Assembly (NCBI GenBank): GCA_002067095.1
Contig: MVQD01000035.1
Location: 34,483-98,482 of the forward strand
DNA: 64,000 bases
From: Methanoregulaceae archaeon PtaB.Bin056
Lineage (GTDB): Archaea > Halobacteriota > Methanomicrobia > Methanomicrobiales > Methanospirillaceae
Direction: 5' to 3'
The position numbers were made by a program, and so were the translations under genes. Position 1 is the stretch's first letter. Each line of letters starts with the position of its first letter. This document shows, in pieces, positions 1 to 9,510 of the stretch. The notes beneath the pieces are model-generated. The model saw only the letters and a program-made list of their open reading frames with translations. It had not been told where the DNA came from and made no database searches.

Positions 1-35
1 TATGGTATCACTGTGACCTTCATGGGGTCGATCTC

Positions 36-1211
36 ATGAGGAGCCAGGACCGGGCAGGGAGCATCATCGCTCCCCTCGCCATCCTCATCGCCCTGGCCCT
101 GCTTGCCACCCCTGCCCTCGCAGGGAACACCGTCACCTTCACCGGCGAGATCACAGCAGTTCCTGCACCGGTCGCCCAATTCACCGGCTCGCCTCTCTCC
201 GGCACCGCTCCGCTCACTGTGGCCTTCACGGACCAGTCGACCGGCTCCATCACGGCATGGGCCTGGGACTTCGACAACAACGGCGTCGATGACAGCAACG
301 CCCAGAACCCGAGCTACACCTACACCACGGCCGGTGCCTACACCGTGAAGCTCACGGTCACCGGGCCGGGCGGGACCGATGACGAGGTGAAGGTGAATTA
401 CATCACGGTAACCGCGCCGGTTAAACCAGTCGCGGCATTCATCGCCACACCGACATCCGGTTACGCACCGCTCACTGTCCAGTTCACTGATCAGTCTACA
501 AACAACCCGACCTCCTGGAAGTGGGAGTATAAGAAAGGTTCGGGCAGCTGGACGCAGTTCTCGACAGTGCAGAACCCGTCCTACACCTTCACCGCGACCG
601 GGACTTACAGCATCCGCCTGACGGCAACCAATGCCGCAGGGAGCAACACCCTGACAAAGAGCAGTTACATCACGGTCAGCAAACCGATCAAGCCGGTAGC
701 CGCGTTCACGGCAACCCCGACGAGCGGCCTACCCCCGCTTGTCGTGCAGTTCACCGACCAGTCAAGCAACTCCCCTACCTCGTGGAAGTGGGAATACCAG
801 AAATCGGGCACCAGCAGCTGGGTCCAGTTCTCAACGGAACAGAACCCGTCCTATACCTTCACCACGGTCGGCAAGTACAGCATCAGGCTGACGGCCACTA
901 ACTCTGCGGGGAGTAACACCCTGACCAGGAGTAACTACATCCGGGTCGGACAGTGCGGACTGGTGATAGCATCGTTCACCGCATCACCGACGAGTGGAAC
1001 AAAACCATTGACCGTCCAGTTTACTGATAAGAGCTACGGCCCCGTCGATACATGGGAATGGGACTTCCAGAACGACGGGACATGGGACAGCACGCTCCAG
1101 AACCCATCCTTCACCTACACGAAGAAGGGGAAGTATTCCGTGAAGCTGAGGGTCACAAACGCCTGCAGTTCGAGCACGATGATTCGTTACAGCTACATCA
1201 ATGTGCAGTAG
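36..1211 (+). CDS. Exported protein with four PKD domains
   Basis: The 391-residue product starts with a signal peptide (hydrophobic stretch at about residues 10-29 ending in ATPALAG). Four PKD-type beta-sandwich domains follow, at roughly 45-130, 131-215, 217-305 and 308-391. Each shows the PKD pattern: FTDQS or FTDKS near the start, W.W in the middle, NPS(Y/F)TY or NPSYTF, and a closing YI.V strand. PKD domains are known in archaeal surface-layer and adhesion proteins; a function beyond the cell surface cannot be read from the sequence. Domains 2 and 3 resemble each other most, with a shared SWKWEY core. No C-terminal membrane anchor is visible, so the protein is probably secreted or held by partners. 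It heads a run of surface-protein genes on the same strand. Confidence 0.85.
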   Translation: MRSQDRAGSIIAPLAILIALALLATPALAGNTVTFTGEITAVPAPVAQFTGSPLSGTAPLTVAFTDQSTGSITAWAWDFDNNGVDDSNAQNPSYTYTTAGAYTVKLTVTGPGGTDDEVKVNYITVTAPVKPVAAFIATPTSGYAPLTVQFTDQSTNNPTSWKWEYKKGSGSWTQFSTVQNPSYTFTATGTYSIRLTATNAAGSNTLTKSSYITVSKPIKPVAAFTATPTSGLPPLVVQFTDQSSNSPTSWKWEYQKSGTSSWVQFSTEQNPSYTFTTVGKYSIRLTATNSAGSNTLTRSNYIRVGQCGLVIASFTASPTSGTKPLTVQFTDKSYGPVDTWEWDFQNDGTWDSTLQNPSFTYTKKGKYSVKLRVTNACSSSTMIRYSYINVQ

Positions 1212-1377
1212 CTTTAGGAACATCCGGCCATGGCCGTCACTGCGGAAATACGGGAGATGAGGAGGGAATTTCCTCCCTCTCACCTTCACCTGAGTACACC
1301 AATGAAGAGCCGGAAATATGGAGCCATCCCTGCATGATATCCGCAAGAATTCCCATGGTAAGACCAGGTGTGGTACC

Positions 1378-2343
1378 ATGATCATGTCCCGAACCCCCCA
1401 TTCAGCCCTGAGCGTCATTCTGGTACTCCTTTCGGTCATCTGCACGGTTGTGGGAATAGCTGGTGGTCTGTCGGTCGAACCTGGCAGGATTGAGCAGGAC
1501 ATCGGGCCGGGAGGCACGTGGACCGGGACAATCGTCCTTTCCACGAGTCCCGATGAAACGGATGGATCATTCGCCATCGAAGTTTTAGGCCTCGGGCAGT
1601 CACCCCTGGACGGGTCCTATCTTGTCCTCGGGGAACCGGAGGACACCAGTCCCTACAGTGCACGGCCGTTTTTAAGCGTCAATGCATCTCGCGTCAATCT
1701 CAACCCCGGCGACCATGCCGGGATCCTTGCAACCGTAAGAATACCCGATAGCGAGAGGGATGGTGGCAGGTTCGCGGCAATTGCCGTCCGGAATGTCACA
1801 CCGGCCACGGGAGAGCCGGACGGCGACCTCATGGCACTTATCCCTGTCTTCCTCACCCTCCAGGGGGGAAATATCACAAAGACCGGGGAGATCACCGCAC
1901 TTGAGTTCACAGAGTCCACAGGGAGTGGAGGGGCCATGATTGCCACCTGGTTCATGAACACCGGTAACCACCAGATCGAAGGGGCGCTGAACAGGGTCAC
2001 CATCAAGGACAGGAATGGTGTCGTTTTTACAAGCGTGGCGACCGACCCCTTGGACCAGGCACTCATCCCGGGCCAGGAGACGCGTTTCACGGTATCCGTC
2101 GATAAGAGTCTTCCTGGTACAGAATACGTCCTCACGACCCGGATCGAGAAGAAGGACGATGTGCTGCTGGCAGAACAGGACGAAATACTGCCCGGGATCG
2201 GACGGGAAGCCGAGGTACAGGACAGCCAGCCTTCCATGGAAGGTGTCCTCCCGACCATGAGAGTCCCCGGATTTTATGCGGGCGCGGCATTGCTTGCGGT
2301 TTTTCTGGGAATCGCTGGCCTGATAAGGAAAGCCACACCATGA
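1378..2343 (+). CDS. Exported surface protein with PGF-CTERM-like tail
   Basis: A reading frame is open from 1318, but the signal peptide begins at the ATG at 1378 (hydrophobic core LSVILVLLSVICTVVGIAGG), so that start is preferred, giving 321 residues. The mature part is beta-rich and not assignable to a family I can name firmly; its layout (SVEPGRIEQDIGPGG followed by Ig-like strands) recalls DUF916-like cell-surface modules. The C-terminus reads VPGF, then a membrane segment (AGAALLAVFLGIAGL), then RK. That is the layout of the PGF-CTERM sorting signal, which archaeosortase A processes with lipid attachment. It lies between two PKD genes on the same strand, which supports a cell-envelope role. 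Confidence 0.75.
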   Translation: MIMSRTPHSALSVILVLLSVICTVVGIAGGLSVEPGRIEQDIGPGGTWTGTIVLSTSPDETDGSFAIEVLGLGQSPLDGSYLVLGEPEDTSPYSARPFLSVNASRVNLNPGDHAGILATVRIPDSERDGGRFAAIAVRNVTPATGEPDGDLMALIPVFLTLQGGNITKTGEITALEFTESTGSGGAMIATWFMNTGNHQIEGALNRVTIKDRNGVVFTSVATDPLDQALIPGQETRFTVSVDKSLPGTEYVLTTRIEKKDDVLLAEQDEILPGIGREAEVQDSQPSMEGVLPTMRVPGFYAGAALLAVFLGIAGLIRKATP

Positions 2344-2500
2344 GCCATCCCATGATCGGACAACCAACCATAACCAGAAGGAATCTGGTGCATACGCTTG
2401 GCTACTGTCCGAAAGAATTATCAGTTTTGGTATGTATTATCATCACAAACGTGATATCAGGACAGCAGATATATCGCAATACCTGGGGAGCTGAGATTCG

Positions 2501-3151
2501 ATGAGAACGTGGATGGGATTTCCTGCACTTGCCATCATCACGGTCCTCCTCCTCTCCCTGCCCGCACTCCCGGTTCTTGCGGGAAATACCCTCACCGTAT
2601 CCGGTGAGATCGTCGGCACGCCCGGCCCCCGGGCAGATTTCTCCGCAAGCCCTCTTGCAGGGAACCCTCCGCTCCTCGTGAAATTTTCCGACCGGTCGAC
2701 CGGGACGGTCACCTCGTGGGCATGGGACTTCCAGAACGACGGGACAATCGACCGCCGGACCAGGAACCCATACTTCCTCTATACAAGGGCCGGGACGTAC
2801 ACCGTGAGCCTCACCGTTTCAGGTCCGGACGGCACCGACAGTGAAGTCAAGACGGGGTATATCACGGTTGGTTCGGGACCGACCGGGAAAAAACCCCTCG
2901 CCCTGTTCACGCAGGACAGATACTTCGGTATCACCCCCCTCACGGTGAAGTTCACCGACCGGTCGCGAGACAACCCGACGGAATATCTCTGGAACTTCGG
3001 GGACGGCGGCACATCGACCGAGCAGAACCCTCAACACACCTACACCCTCGCAGGACTCCATACGGTCAGTCTCCGGGTCTCAAACGCGTACGGGAGCAGT
3101 ACTGCGACGAGCATGGTGATTGCGATTGACAACCTGTGGTGGAGACGGTAA
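2501..3151 (+). CDS. Exported protein with two PKD domains
   Basis: The 216-residue product has a signal peptide (hydrophobic about 5-27, ending LPVLAG) followed directly by the segment NTLTVSGEIVGTPGP, which matches the opening of the first gene in the window (NTVTFTGEITAVPAP). The two are therefore related paralogues. Two PKD domains cover about 44-126 and 133-213, with FSDRS/FTDRS, WAWDFQNDG or WNFGDGG, and NP.(F/H).YT motifs. There is no C-terminal anchor. A GGGGAGCTGA ribosome-binding site lies just before the ATG. About 50 bases upstream is a short inverted repeat, ATCAC-AAAC-GTGAT (2442-2455), which could be an operator but is unproven. Confidence 0.82.
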   Translation: MRTWMGFPALAIITVLLLSLPALPVLAGNTLTVSGEIVGTPGPRADFSASPLAGNPPLLVKFSDRSTGTVTSWAWDFQNDGTIDRRTRNPYFLYTRAGTYTVSLTVSGPDGTDSEVKTGYITVGSGPTGKKPLALFTQDRYFGITPLTVKFTDRSRDNPTEYLWNFGDGGTSTEQNPQHTYTLAGLHTVSLRVSNAYGSSTATSMVIAIDNLWWRR

Positions 3152-3688
3152 GCCAGGGAACCTGCCAGCCTCCATGGGATCACCCGCTGCCCGGGAGAGC
3201 ACGCTTTCAACGGTGCCGCCAGAGTAGATACACCGTTTGCACTTTGAGGGCGCTCTTCTCTTCCCGGTCCCTCACGGAAGGGAGGGGTAAGGGAAGGAGC
3301 CGCCATAGGAATTGCCGCATGGGTTCTGCCTTTTTGAGACCGAAAGGCGGCACTCCGGTGGGATAATATACACCTGACTCGGAGCCAACCGGGACCGGCC
3401 GTTATACATGAATTTAATCTCACTTATTCATACGAGTAAAATTATCATTCACACTCGATGGAGCGTGAATGTCCCCTTTACCCCCCTCTCAATGCCTGTC
3501 CCTGCAGGAGATGAAAAAATGATTAGCTCAACATTTTCTGAAGATGTCACGGAACAGGATCCGTGTCCTGACCCTCCTGGTTGCTTCAATTCGCTTTTCC
3601 AGTGTTCCCGATGGATATCGCATCCGCTGATAATTATTAATAGTAGTGTATGAAATAATCAGATGTTCATTCGAAAGGTGGCAGCACG
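3152..3688. other. Intergenic region before the giant PKD gene
   Basis: No convincing gene was found in these 537 bases; the frames that stay open have coding-unlike composition. The last 80 bases are AT-rich, with a TATA-like stretch (AATTATTAATAG near 3632-3645). A ribosome-binding site AAAGGTGG sits just before the ATG at 3689, which fits a promoter for the downstream gene. Confidence 0.5.
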
Positions 3689-6600
3689 ATGAATGATAAG
3701 AGTACTCTATCTACCCAATATGTGAGATCCCTCACCATCATACTCCTTCTCACCCTCTGCCTCGTTCCCTGCACTTCCGCAGACGGGTACGTAGGAGGGA
3801 TCCCGCTCAGCACCGTCCAATCCGGCACCGTGTCCGGCGGGCTCTACGTCGATGCCGAAGTCCCCTCGTGGGGATCGACGGATGTCACAAAGACGTTTGC
3901 ACCCATCCCATCTGTCGATGACATCGAGTGGGCCCGGCTCTATGTCTCTGTCTATTGCGGGCACATGCAGAATAACTACCGCGGCACTGCGACCGTCTCG
4001 TTCGACGGTGTCGGTGACGGCCTGTCGTGGATCGTGGTGGGCACCGAGGCCCTCGACACCCCTGGCGGCTACACATACCCGGGCGAGGGAGGCTCGGGGG
4101 CGGTAACGGTAAACGACCACTGCAACAGGGTGACGAGCGACTACCTGATGTGGTACAATGTGACTCCCCTCATTGTCTCAAAGACCCCGAAGGCAAGGGT
4201 CGTGACCCAGAAGACCGATGGAAGTTTCGACGGCCGGATCAAGATGATCACCCTCGTCGTCGCGTATAACGATGGCGACACTGACGAGGTATGCTACTGG
4301 GTGAACCAGGGGCATGACGTGGATTCGTATTACGCGGACGACGCCGGCATGCCGTATACCGGCCAGACAATCTTCGACCTTTCTTCTGTCGCCGGCGATA
4401 TCGATAACGCAACCCTTGTCGTCAACCACCTGGCAAGCAGCGACGGGACCTACGCCTGGAACGGCGACCCGATCCCGACCGACCCCTCCGGCGGGAACTC
4501 CCAGGGGGCATTCTTCGGGTACAACACCTGGGACCTGACTTCCGTGGTCATTCCCGGCGAGTCGAACGACCTCGCGTATAACCGGACCGGCCAGTTCTAC
4601 AAGGTCCCACTCGCCGCCCTTTCGGTGGAGAAGTCATCCACGCCGCCCGGAGACCTCGAGGTCACGTTGGTGAACCCCGTGACCGGGAATGTCTTTGCAA
4701 AAGAGCCGAACACCGTCCGCATCACGGTGAAGAACAACGGTGCGGAGCAGTCCACTCCGACAGAGGTCCGTCTCACCGCATCGGACGGCTTTGACGGCCG
4801 CGGAAGCGTCCCCTCCATCCCCTCCGGGCAGACGACGATCGTCTCCGTGACCGACACCACCGTGCGGAACCTCGCCGGCGGGACAGTGACGTACACCGCA
4901 GCAATCGACCCCGACAACCTCGTCCCCGAGACAAACGAAGGGAACAACGTGAAGGACAGCACAGGAAAGACTGTCCGCTACAACGGCTACAAGGGAGCCC
5001 GCTACTGGGAAGGGAAAAGCGACCTGCTCACATCCCGGGCCTTCGATCTCCACGGCGGCCTCCTCTTCTCCCCGGGAGACAGCACGTACAGGGCCGGCGG
5101 CGTGGGAGGGTCGGGCTGGTCCTCCTACACGGTGACCTGGACCGGGACAGACCTCCCGCTCCCGCCCGGCGCAACGGTCCGGGAAGCGAGGCTGTATGCC
5201 CCCTATACCTGGGACGATTCGCAGCAGGTCCCGGACCACTTCCACCTCACCTTCAACGGGAACGCAATGGCCCATGAGGCGCACTATACCGACCAGAGCA
5301 ACTTCGGGGGCTATGCAAACCACCTGTACGGCCTCCTTTCCTACAACGTGACCCAATGGTTTGACCCGGCAGGAAATACCGCACTGCTCACAAAGGACAA
5401 CTCCAATACCAACTTCGCCATGTACGGGCTGACCCTTGCCGTCGTCTACGAGGACTCCTCTGCTTCCCGGAAACAGGTATTCCTTAACGAGGGCTTCGAC
5501 ATCCTTGGCGCGGACGAGACCCAGTACGGCACCACGCCCGAGGAGGCCACCGCGTACCTCCCGTTCTCGGGGATGGCAATCTCCCCGGGGGACGCAGCCC
5601 ACGCGTACCTGACCACCTTTGTCCCGTCCGGAAACGGTCCTGAAGGCGACCTCCTCTGGAACGACGTTACCATCGGGACAAACGTCTGGGACTACGGTCA
5701 GTCTTCGGGGACCCAGGTCGCGGTGGATACCCGGGACGTGAAGAGCTCCCTGCTCGCCTCCGGAAACGAGGCGGGAGTCCGGAGCACTGCAACAGGGGCG
5801 ACCCCCCTGATGGCCGCCTCCCATGCATTCCTGGTCGTCGAGTATGCTGAAGCCGGCCCGATCGCGGACTTTTCCGCGAACACCACGTCTGGGACTGCAC
5901 CCCTCACGGTCGAATTCACGGACCAGTCTTCGGGAACGGTCACCGCGTATGCCTGGGACTTCCAGGACGACGGGGTCATTGACAGCACCGACCAGAACCC
6001 GACCTACACCTACACCGCTGCCGGCACCTTCACGGTGAACCTCACGGTCAGTGGACCGGGCGGGTCTGCAAGCGAAGTCAAGACCGACTTCATTACCGCG
6101 ACCGGGCCTTCTTACCCGGACCTCGTCATCACCCAGATTACCACAAATGGAAACGAGCTCTTCGCGCATGAATACAATACCATCAACGCCACGGTGAGAA
6201 ACAACGGAACGGCAGCGGCAGGACCGTTTACCGTCCGGATCGACGCAGAGGGGGCGGTGTATGACACCATCGTCCCGGGCCTTGACCCCGGGGCACAGCA
6301 GGAAGTGCAGGCGACCGACACCACGCTCCGGACCGCAGGCGATCTTATCACCATCACCGCGACCGCGGATCCCGACCTTGCAGTCGTGGAATCCGACGAG
6401 ACCAACAACGCACTCTCCCTCACGAAGACCGTGGTGAACAACGGGTACAAGGGGAAGCGCTGGACCGACGGGTCCGACCTTGAGACCGTCGCGACCTTTG
6501 CTGGTCGCTACGAGGTCGTGTACTCTGCCGGGGACTCTGCCTACCGGAGTGCAAAGTGGCTCTCTGCGACCGTCAACTGGACGGCCGCAGACCTGCCGGT

Positions 6601-9499
6601 CCCGGCCGGGGCGACCATAATCGACGCCCGGCTCTACCAGGCATATTCCTACAACAAGATGGGCACAGACCCCGCGTTTGCCGCATCCTTCAACGGTAAT
6701 ACGGTGTCACCCGCGGCAACCTACATGGACATCAAGGGATACGGCTCCTACAATTACCCCTATGGCCTCTACGTGTATGATGTGACCGACCTCTTCGACA
6801 CTGAAGGAAACACTCTCGTCCTGACCCCTGAAGGGACCCCCGGGACAACGAACGACTACGCACTCTACGGCGCATACCTGGTGGTCACCTACGGCGACCG
6901 TGCCGCGACAGAGAAGCAGATCTGGATCAACGAAGAGTTCGACATGCTGTATTCCGGGTCCGCCCGATCGGTGACTTCTGACGAGGGGACCGCGTACGCG
7001 GTCTTTGCTGGCGTCGACACGGCCGGCATGGCCGGTGCAGAGGCGGTCGCGGTCCTCGCAAGCGCCGGGGACGCAGGCAAGAGCAGGTTCTTCTTCAATG
7101 AGGACGAGTACACCGGCTTCTGGGCAGACTACCTTGCAACCCCGCAGATAGGGTTCTCGGTCTACGACGTGACCGGCGCTATTTCGAGCGGCGGTAACAC
7201 CGCCCGTCTCCAGAGCTACGACTCAGGGAGCGGCGGCGACAACATGTACGCCATGACCACCATCCTGATCGTGGAAAAGACCGAGCCCGGCATCATTGCC
7301 GACTTCAACGCGACCCCGCGCTCCGGCGCAGCCCCGCTCGAGGTCGCATTCACTGACGAGTCCTCGGGAACGGTCACCGCGTATGCCTGGGACTTCCAGG
7401 ACGACGGGGTCATTGACAGCACCGACCAGAACCCGACCTACACCTACACCGCTGCCGGCACCTTCACGGTGAACCTCACGGTCAGTGGGCCGGGCGGGTC
7501 TGCAAGCGAGGTGAAGACCAATTACATCACCGCAACCGGGCCTTCCCACCCGGACCTCGTCATCACCCAGATTACCACCAATGGAAACGAGCTCTTCGCG
7601 CACGAGTCAAATACCATCAACGCGACGGTGAGAAACAACGGAACGGCAGCGGCTGGGCCATTCACCGTCCGGATCGACGCGGAGGGGGCGGTGTATCACA
7701 CCATCGTCCCGGGCCTTGACCCCGGGGCACAGCAGGAAGTCCAGGCGACCGACACCACGCTCCGGACCGCGGGCGATCTCGTCACCATCACCGCAACCGC
7801 GGATCCCGACCTTGAAGTCGTGGAATCCAACGAGACCAACAATGCTCTCTCCCTCACGAAGACCGTGATGAACAACGGGTACAAGGGGAAACGCTGGACC
7901 GATGGGTCTGACCTTGGGACCGTCGCGACCTTCGAAGGGAGAGGAGGACTGGCATACTCGACCGGCGATGCCTCATACCGGGCGGCGGGATGGAGTACTG
8001 CGACCACGAACTGGACCGCATCAGACCTGCCCATCCCCGGGACTGCGACAATCCTCCATGCCCGGCTCTACCAGGGATACACCTACGACCAGACCCCGGG
8101 GGGAAGCCCCGTATGGACACTGCAGTTCAACGGCCAGGAAGTGACCCCTGTTGCCACCTACACTGACCGGAAAGGATACGGCAGCTACAACAACCCCTCC
8201 GGTCTCCTTGTCTACAACGTGACCGATCTCTTCGATAAGGCAGGAAACACGCTCACGGTCACCCCGGGGGCCGGGAACAACAACGGTCTCTACGGCAGCA
8301 TCCTCGTCGTTGTCTACCAGGATAGCAGTGAACCGGTCAGGAAGATCACCATCAACGAGGAGTGCGACATGCTCTACGCGGGTGCGGCCCGGTTCGCATC
8401 CGACGAGGAGGCGACTGCCTATGCGCCGTTTGGAGGCGCGGCGATATCCGACCTGGAAGAAGCGAGCGTCCTTTCCATCCTCTTCTCTGCAAACGAGGCA
8501 GGAAAGAGCGCGTTCATCTTCAACGGCCAGGACTACGGCGACTTCTCGTCAGGGTACCTGGCAGGGCCGCAGGTGACGCTCAAGGAGTTCGACGTGACCG
8601 ACGAGGTCGCCGCTGGAGAGAACACTGCGCTGTTCCGCAGTGTTGCGGTGGGTGCGAGTGGTGACAACATGGTCGCCGCAGGCGCCATATTCGTGACAGA
8701 ATACACCGAGGCCCCACCGGTTGCCGCGTTCTCTGCCAGCCCCACCTCAGGTACTGCCCCTCTCCAGGTGCAGTTCACTGACCAGTCGACAGGGACCGTC
8801 ACCGAATGGGTGTGGGAGTCCCGCCCCGAGAGGGGGGTATGGGCACAGTTCTCGACAGCACCCAATCCTTCGTATACGTTCACCAGTACCGGGACCTACG
8901 ACATCCGGCTCACCGTCCGCGGGCCGGGCGGGGAATCAACCGAGGAGAAAGCAGGGTATATTTCGGTGCTCTCTCCGGGCGGCCTGCGTGCGGACTTCTC
9001 CGCGACCCCTACCTCAGGGGGTGCTCCGCTCTCTGTCAGGTTCACTGACCAGTCGACGGGAACCGTCACCCTTCGGACCTGGGACTTCAATAACGATGGA
9101 AAGTGGGACAGCATATCCAAAAACCCCACCTACAGGTACTGGAACCCCGGCGTCTACACGGTGCGGCTCGGCGTGAGCGGCCCCGATGGATCCGACGAGA
9201 CGACCAGGCAGGATTACATCACCGTGACCGCGCCTCCAAAGCCGCCGGTGGCACGGTTCACGCAGGACACGAAGTTTGGGAATGCACCGCTCACGGTCCG
9301 GTTCACTGACCTCTCGACAGGGTCTCCCGAGTCCTACCTCTGGACGTTTGGTGACGGGGGGTCCTCGACAGACAAAAACCCCGTCCACACCTACCAGGCG
9401 CCCGGGCTGTACCGGCTCACCCTGCGGGTCGAGAACGAGGGCGGAAGCTCCACCGCGAGCGGGTTTGTCTACGTGATACGGGCCATCAGGCCATACTAA
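3689..9499 (+). CDS. Giant modular surface protein (DUF3344, CARDB, PKD)
   Basis: The product has 1936 residues. A signal peptide (about 12-31) leads into a DUF3344-like module at about 32-310, then CARDB 312-430, DUF3344-like 431-720, PKD 723-808, CARDB 809-916, DUF3344-like 917-1199, PKD 1200-1286, CARDB 1287-1394, DUF3344-like 1394-1672, and three PKD domains (1674-1760, 1766-1848, 1851-1932). The DUF3344 units share YKG(K/A)RYW or YKGKRWTDGSDL openings and N(E/Q)(G/E)(F/C)D blocks. CARDB units show DLVIT..T.GN and VVES.ETNN. The family is typical of methanogen surface adhesins. No sortase-type tail or membrane anchor is visible. The block PKD-CARDB-DUF3344 occurs twice with almost the same DNA, so it duplicated recently. 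A T-run terminator follows the stop. Confidence 0.85.
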   Translation: MNDKSTLSTQYVRSLTIILLLTLCLVPCTSADGYVGGIPLSTVQSGTVSGGLYVDAEVPSWGSTDVTKTFAPIPSVDDIEWARLYVSVYCGHMQNNYRGTATVSFDGVGDGLSWIVVGTEALDTPGGYTYPGEGGSGAVTVNDHCNRVTSDYLMWYNVTPLIVSKTPKARVVTQKTDGSFDGRIKMITLVVAYNDGDTDEVCYWVNQGHDVDSYYADDAGMPYTGQTIFDLSSVAGDIDNATLVVNHLASSDGTYAWNGDPIPTDPSGGNSQGAFFGYNTWDLTSVVIPGESNDLAYNRTGQFYKVPLAALSVEKSSTPPGDLEVTLVNPVTGNVFAKEPNTVRITVKNNGAEQSTPTEVRLTASDGFDGRGSVPSIPSGQTTIVSVTDTTVRNLAGGTVTYTAAIDPDNLVPETNEGNNVKDSTGKTVRYNGYKGARYWEGKSDLLTSRAFDLHGGLLFSPGDSTYRAGGVGGSGWSSYTVTWTGTDLPLPPGATVREARLYAPYTWDDSQQVPDHFHLTFNGNAMAHEAHYTDQSNFGGYANHLYGLLSYNVTQWFDPAGNTALLTKDNSNTNFAMYGLTLAVVYEDSSASRKQVFLNEGFDILGADETQYGTTPEEATAYLPFSGMAISPGDAAHAYLTTFVPSGNGPEGDLLWNDVTIGTNVWDYGQSSGTQVAVDTRDVKSSLLASGNEAGVRSTATGATPLMAASHAFLVVEYAEAGPIADFSANTTSGTAPLTVEFTDQSSGTVTAYAWDFQDDGVIDSTDQNPTYTYTAAGTFTVNLTVSGPGGSASEVKTDFITATGPSYPDLVITQITTNGNELFAHEYNTINATVRNNGTAAAGPFTVRIDAEGAVYDTIVPGLDPGAQQEVQATDTTLRTAGDLITITATADPDLAVVESDETNNALSLTKTVVNNGYKGKRWTDGSDLETVATFAGRYEVVYSAGDSAYRSAKWLSATVNWTAADLPVPAGATIIDARLYQAYSYNKMGTDPAFAASFNGNTVSPAATYMDIKGYGSYNYPYGLYVYDVTDLFDTEGNTLVLTPEGTPGTTNDYALYGAYLVVTYGDRAATEKQIWINEEFDMLYSGSARSVTSDEGTAYAVFAGVDTAGMAGAEAVAVLASAGDAGKSRFFFNEDEYTGFWADYLATPQIGFSVYDVTGAISSGGNTARLQSYDSGSGGDNMYAMTTILIVEKTEPGIIADFNATPRSGAAPLEVAFTDESSGTVTAYAWDFQDDGVIDSTDQNPTYTYTAAGTFTVNLTVSGPGGSASEVKTNYITATGPSHPDLVITQITTNGNELFAHESNTINATVRNNGTAAAGPFTVRIDAEGAVYHTIVPGLDPGAQQEVQATDTTLRTAGDLVTITATADPDLEVVESNETNNALSLTKTVMNNGYKGKRWTDGSDLGTVATFEGRGGLAYSTGDASYRAAGWSTATTNWTASDLPIPGTATILHARLYQGYTYDQTPGGSPVWTLQFNGQEVTPVATYTDRKGYGSYNNPSGLLVYNVTDLFDKAGNTLTVTPGAGNNNGLYGSILVVVYQDSSEPVRKITINEECDMLYAGAARFASDEEATAYAPFGGAAISDLEEASVLSILFSANEAGKSAFIFNGQDYGDFSSGYLAGPQVTLKEFDVTDEVAAGENTALFRSVAVGASGDNMVAAGAIFVTEYTEAPPVAAFSASPTSGTAPLQVQFTDQSTGTVTEWVWESRPERGVWAQFSTAPNPSYTFTSTGTYDIRLTVRGPGGESTEEKAGYISVLSPGGLRADFSATPTSGGAPLSVRFTDQSTGTVTLRTWDFNNDGKWDSISKNPTYRYWNPGVYTVRLGVSGPDGSDETTRQDYITVTAPPKPPVARFTQDTKFGNAPLTVRFTDLSTGSPESYLWTFGDGGSSTDKNPVHTYQAPGLYRLTLRVENEGGSSTASGFVYVIRAIRPY
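5930..6500 (+). repeat. Intragenic direct repeat, copy 1
   Basis: About 570 bases encoding most of a PKD domain, a CARDB domain and the start of a DUF3344 module recur at high nucleotide identity 1434 bases downstream. Differences are scattered and mostly at third codon positions. The spacing is a whole number of codons (478), so the frame is kept. Confidence 0.85.
7364..7934 (+). repeat. Intragenic direct repeat, copy 2
   Basis: Second copy of the repeat at 5930-6500, in the same frame of the same gene. Sequence outside the two blocks (the rest of each DUF3344 module) is clearly more diverged, which suggests either recent duplication of a part or gene conversion between older modules. Confidence 0.85.
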
Positions 9500-9500
9500 A

Positions 9501-9510
9501 TCCTTTTTTC
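9501..9510 (+). terminator. T-run terminator after the giant PKD gene
   Basis: A run of six T (9504-9509) follows directly after the stop codon at 9497-9499. Archaeal termination commonly needs only such a T-rich tract. Confidence 0.5.

Noticed and set aside
4634..6169. Long antisense frame (511 codons) within the giant PKD gene
   Set aside because: It mirrors the codon bias of the sense gene, lacks domains and a ribosome-binding site, and its product is Arg/Gly/Val-rich without family features.
5926..7934. Repeat blocks as an assembly error
   Set aside because: The flanking modules differ clearly and the two blocks differ at scattered sites, so they are true separate copies.
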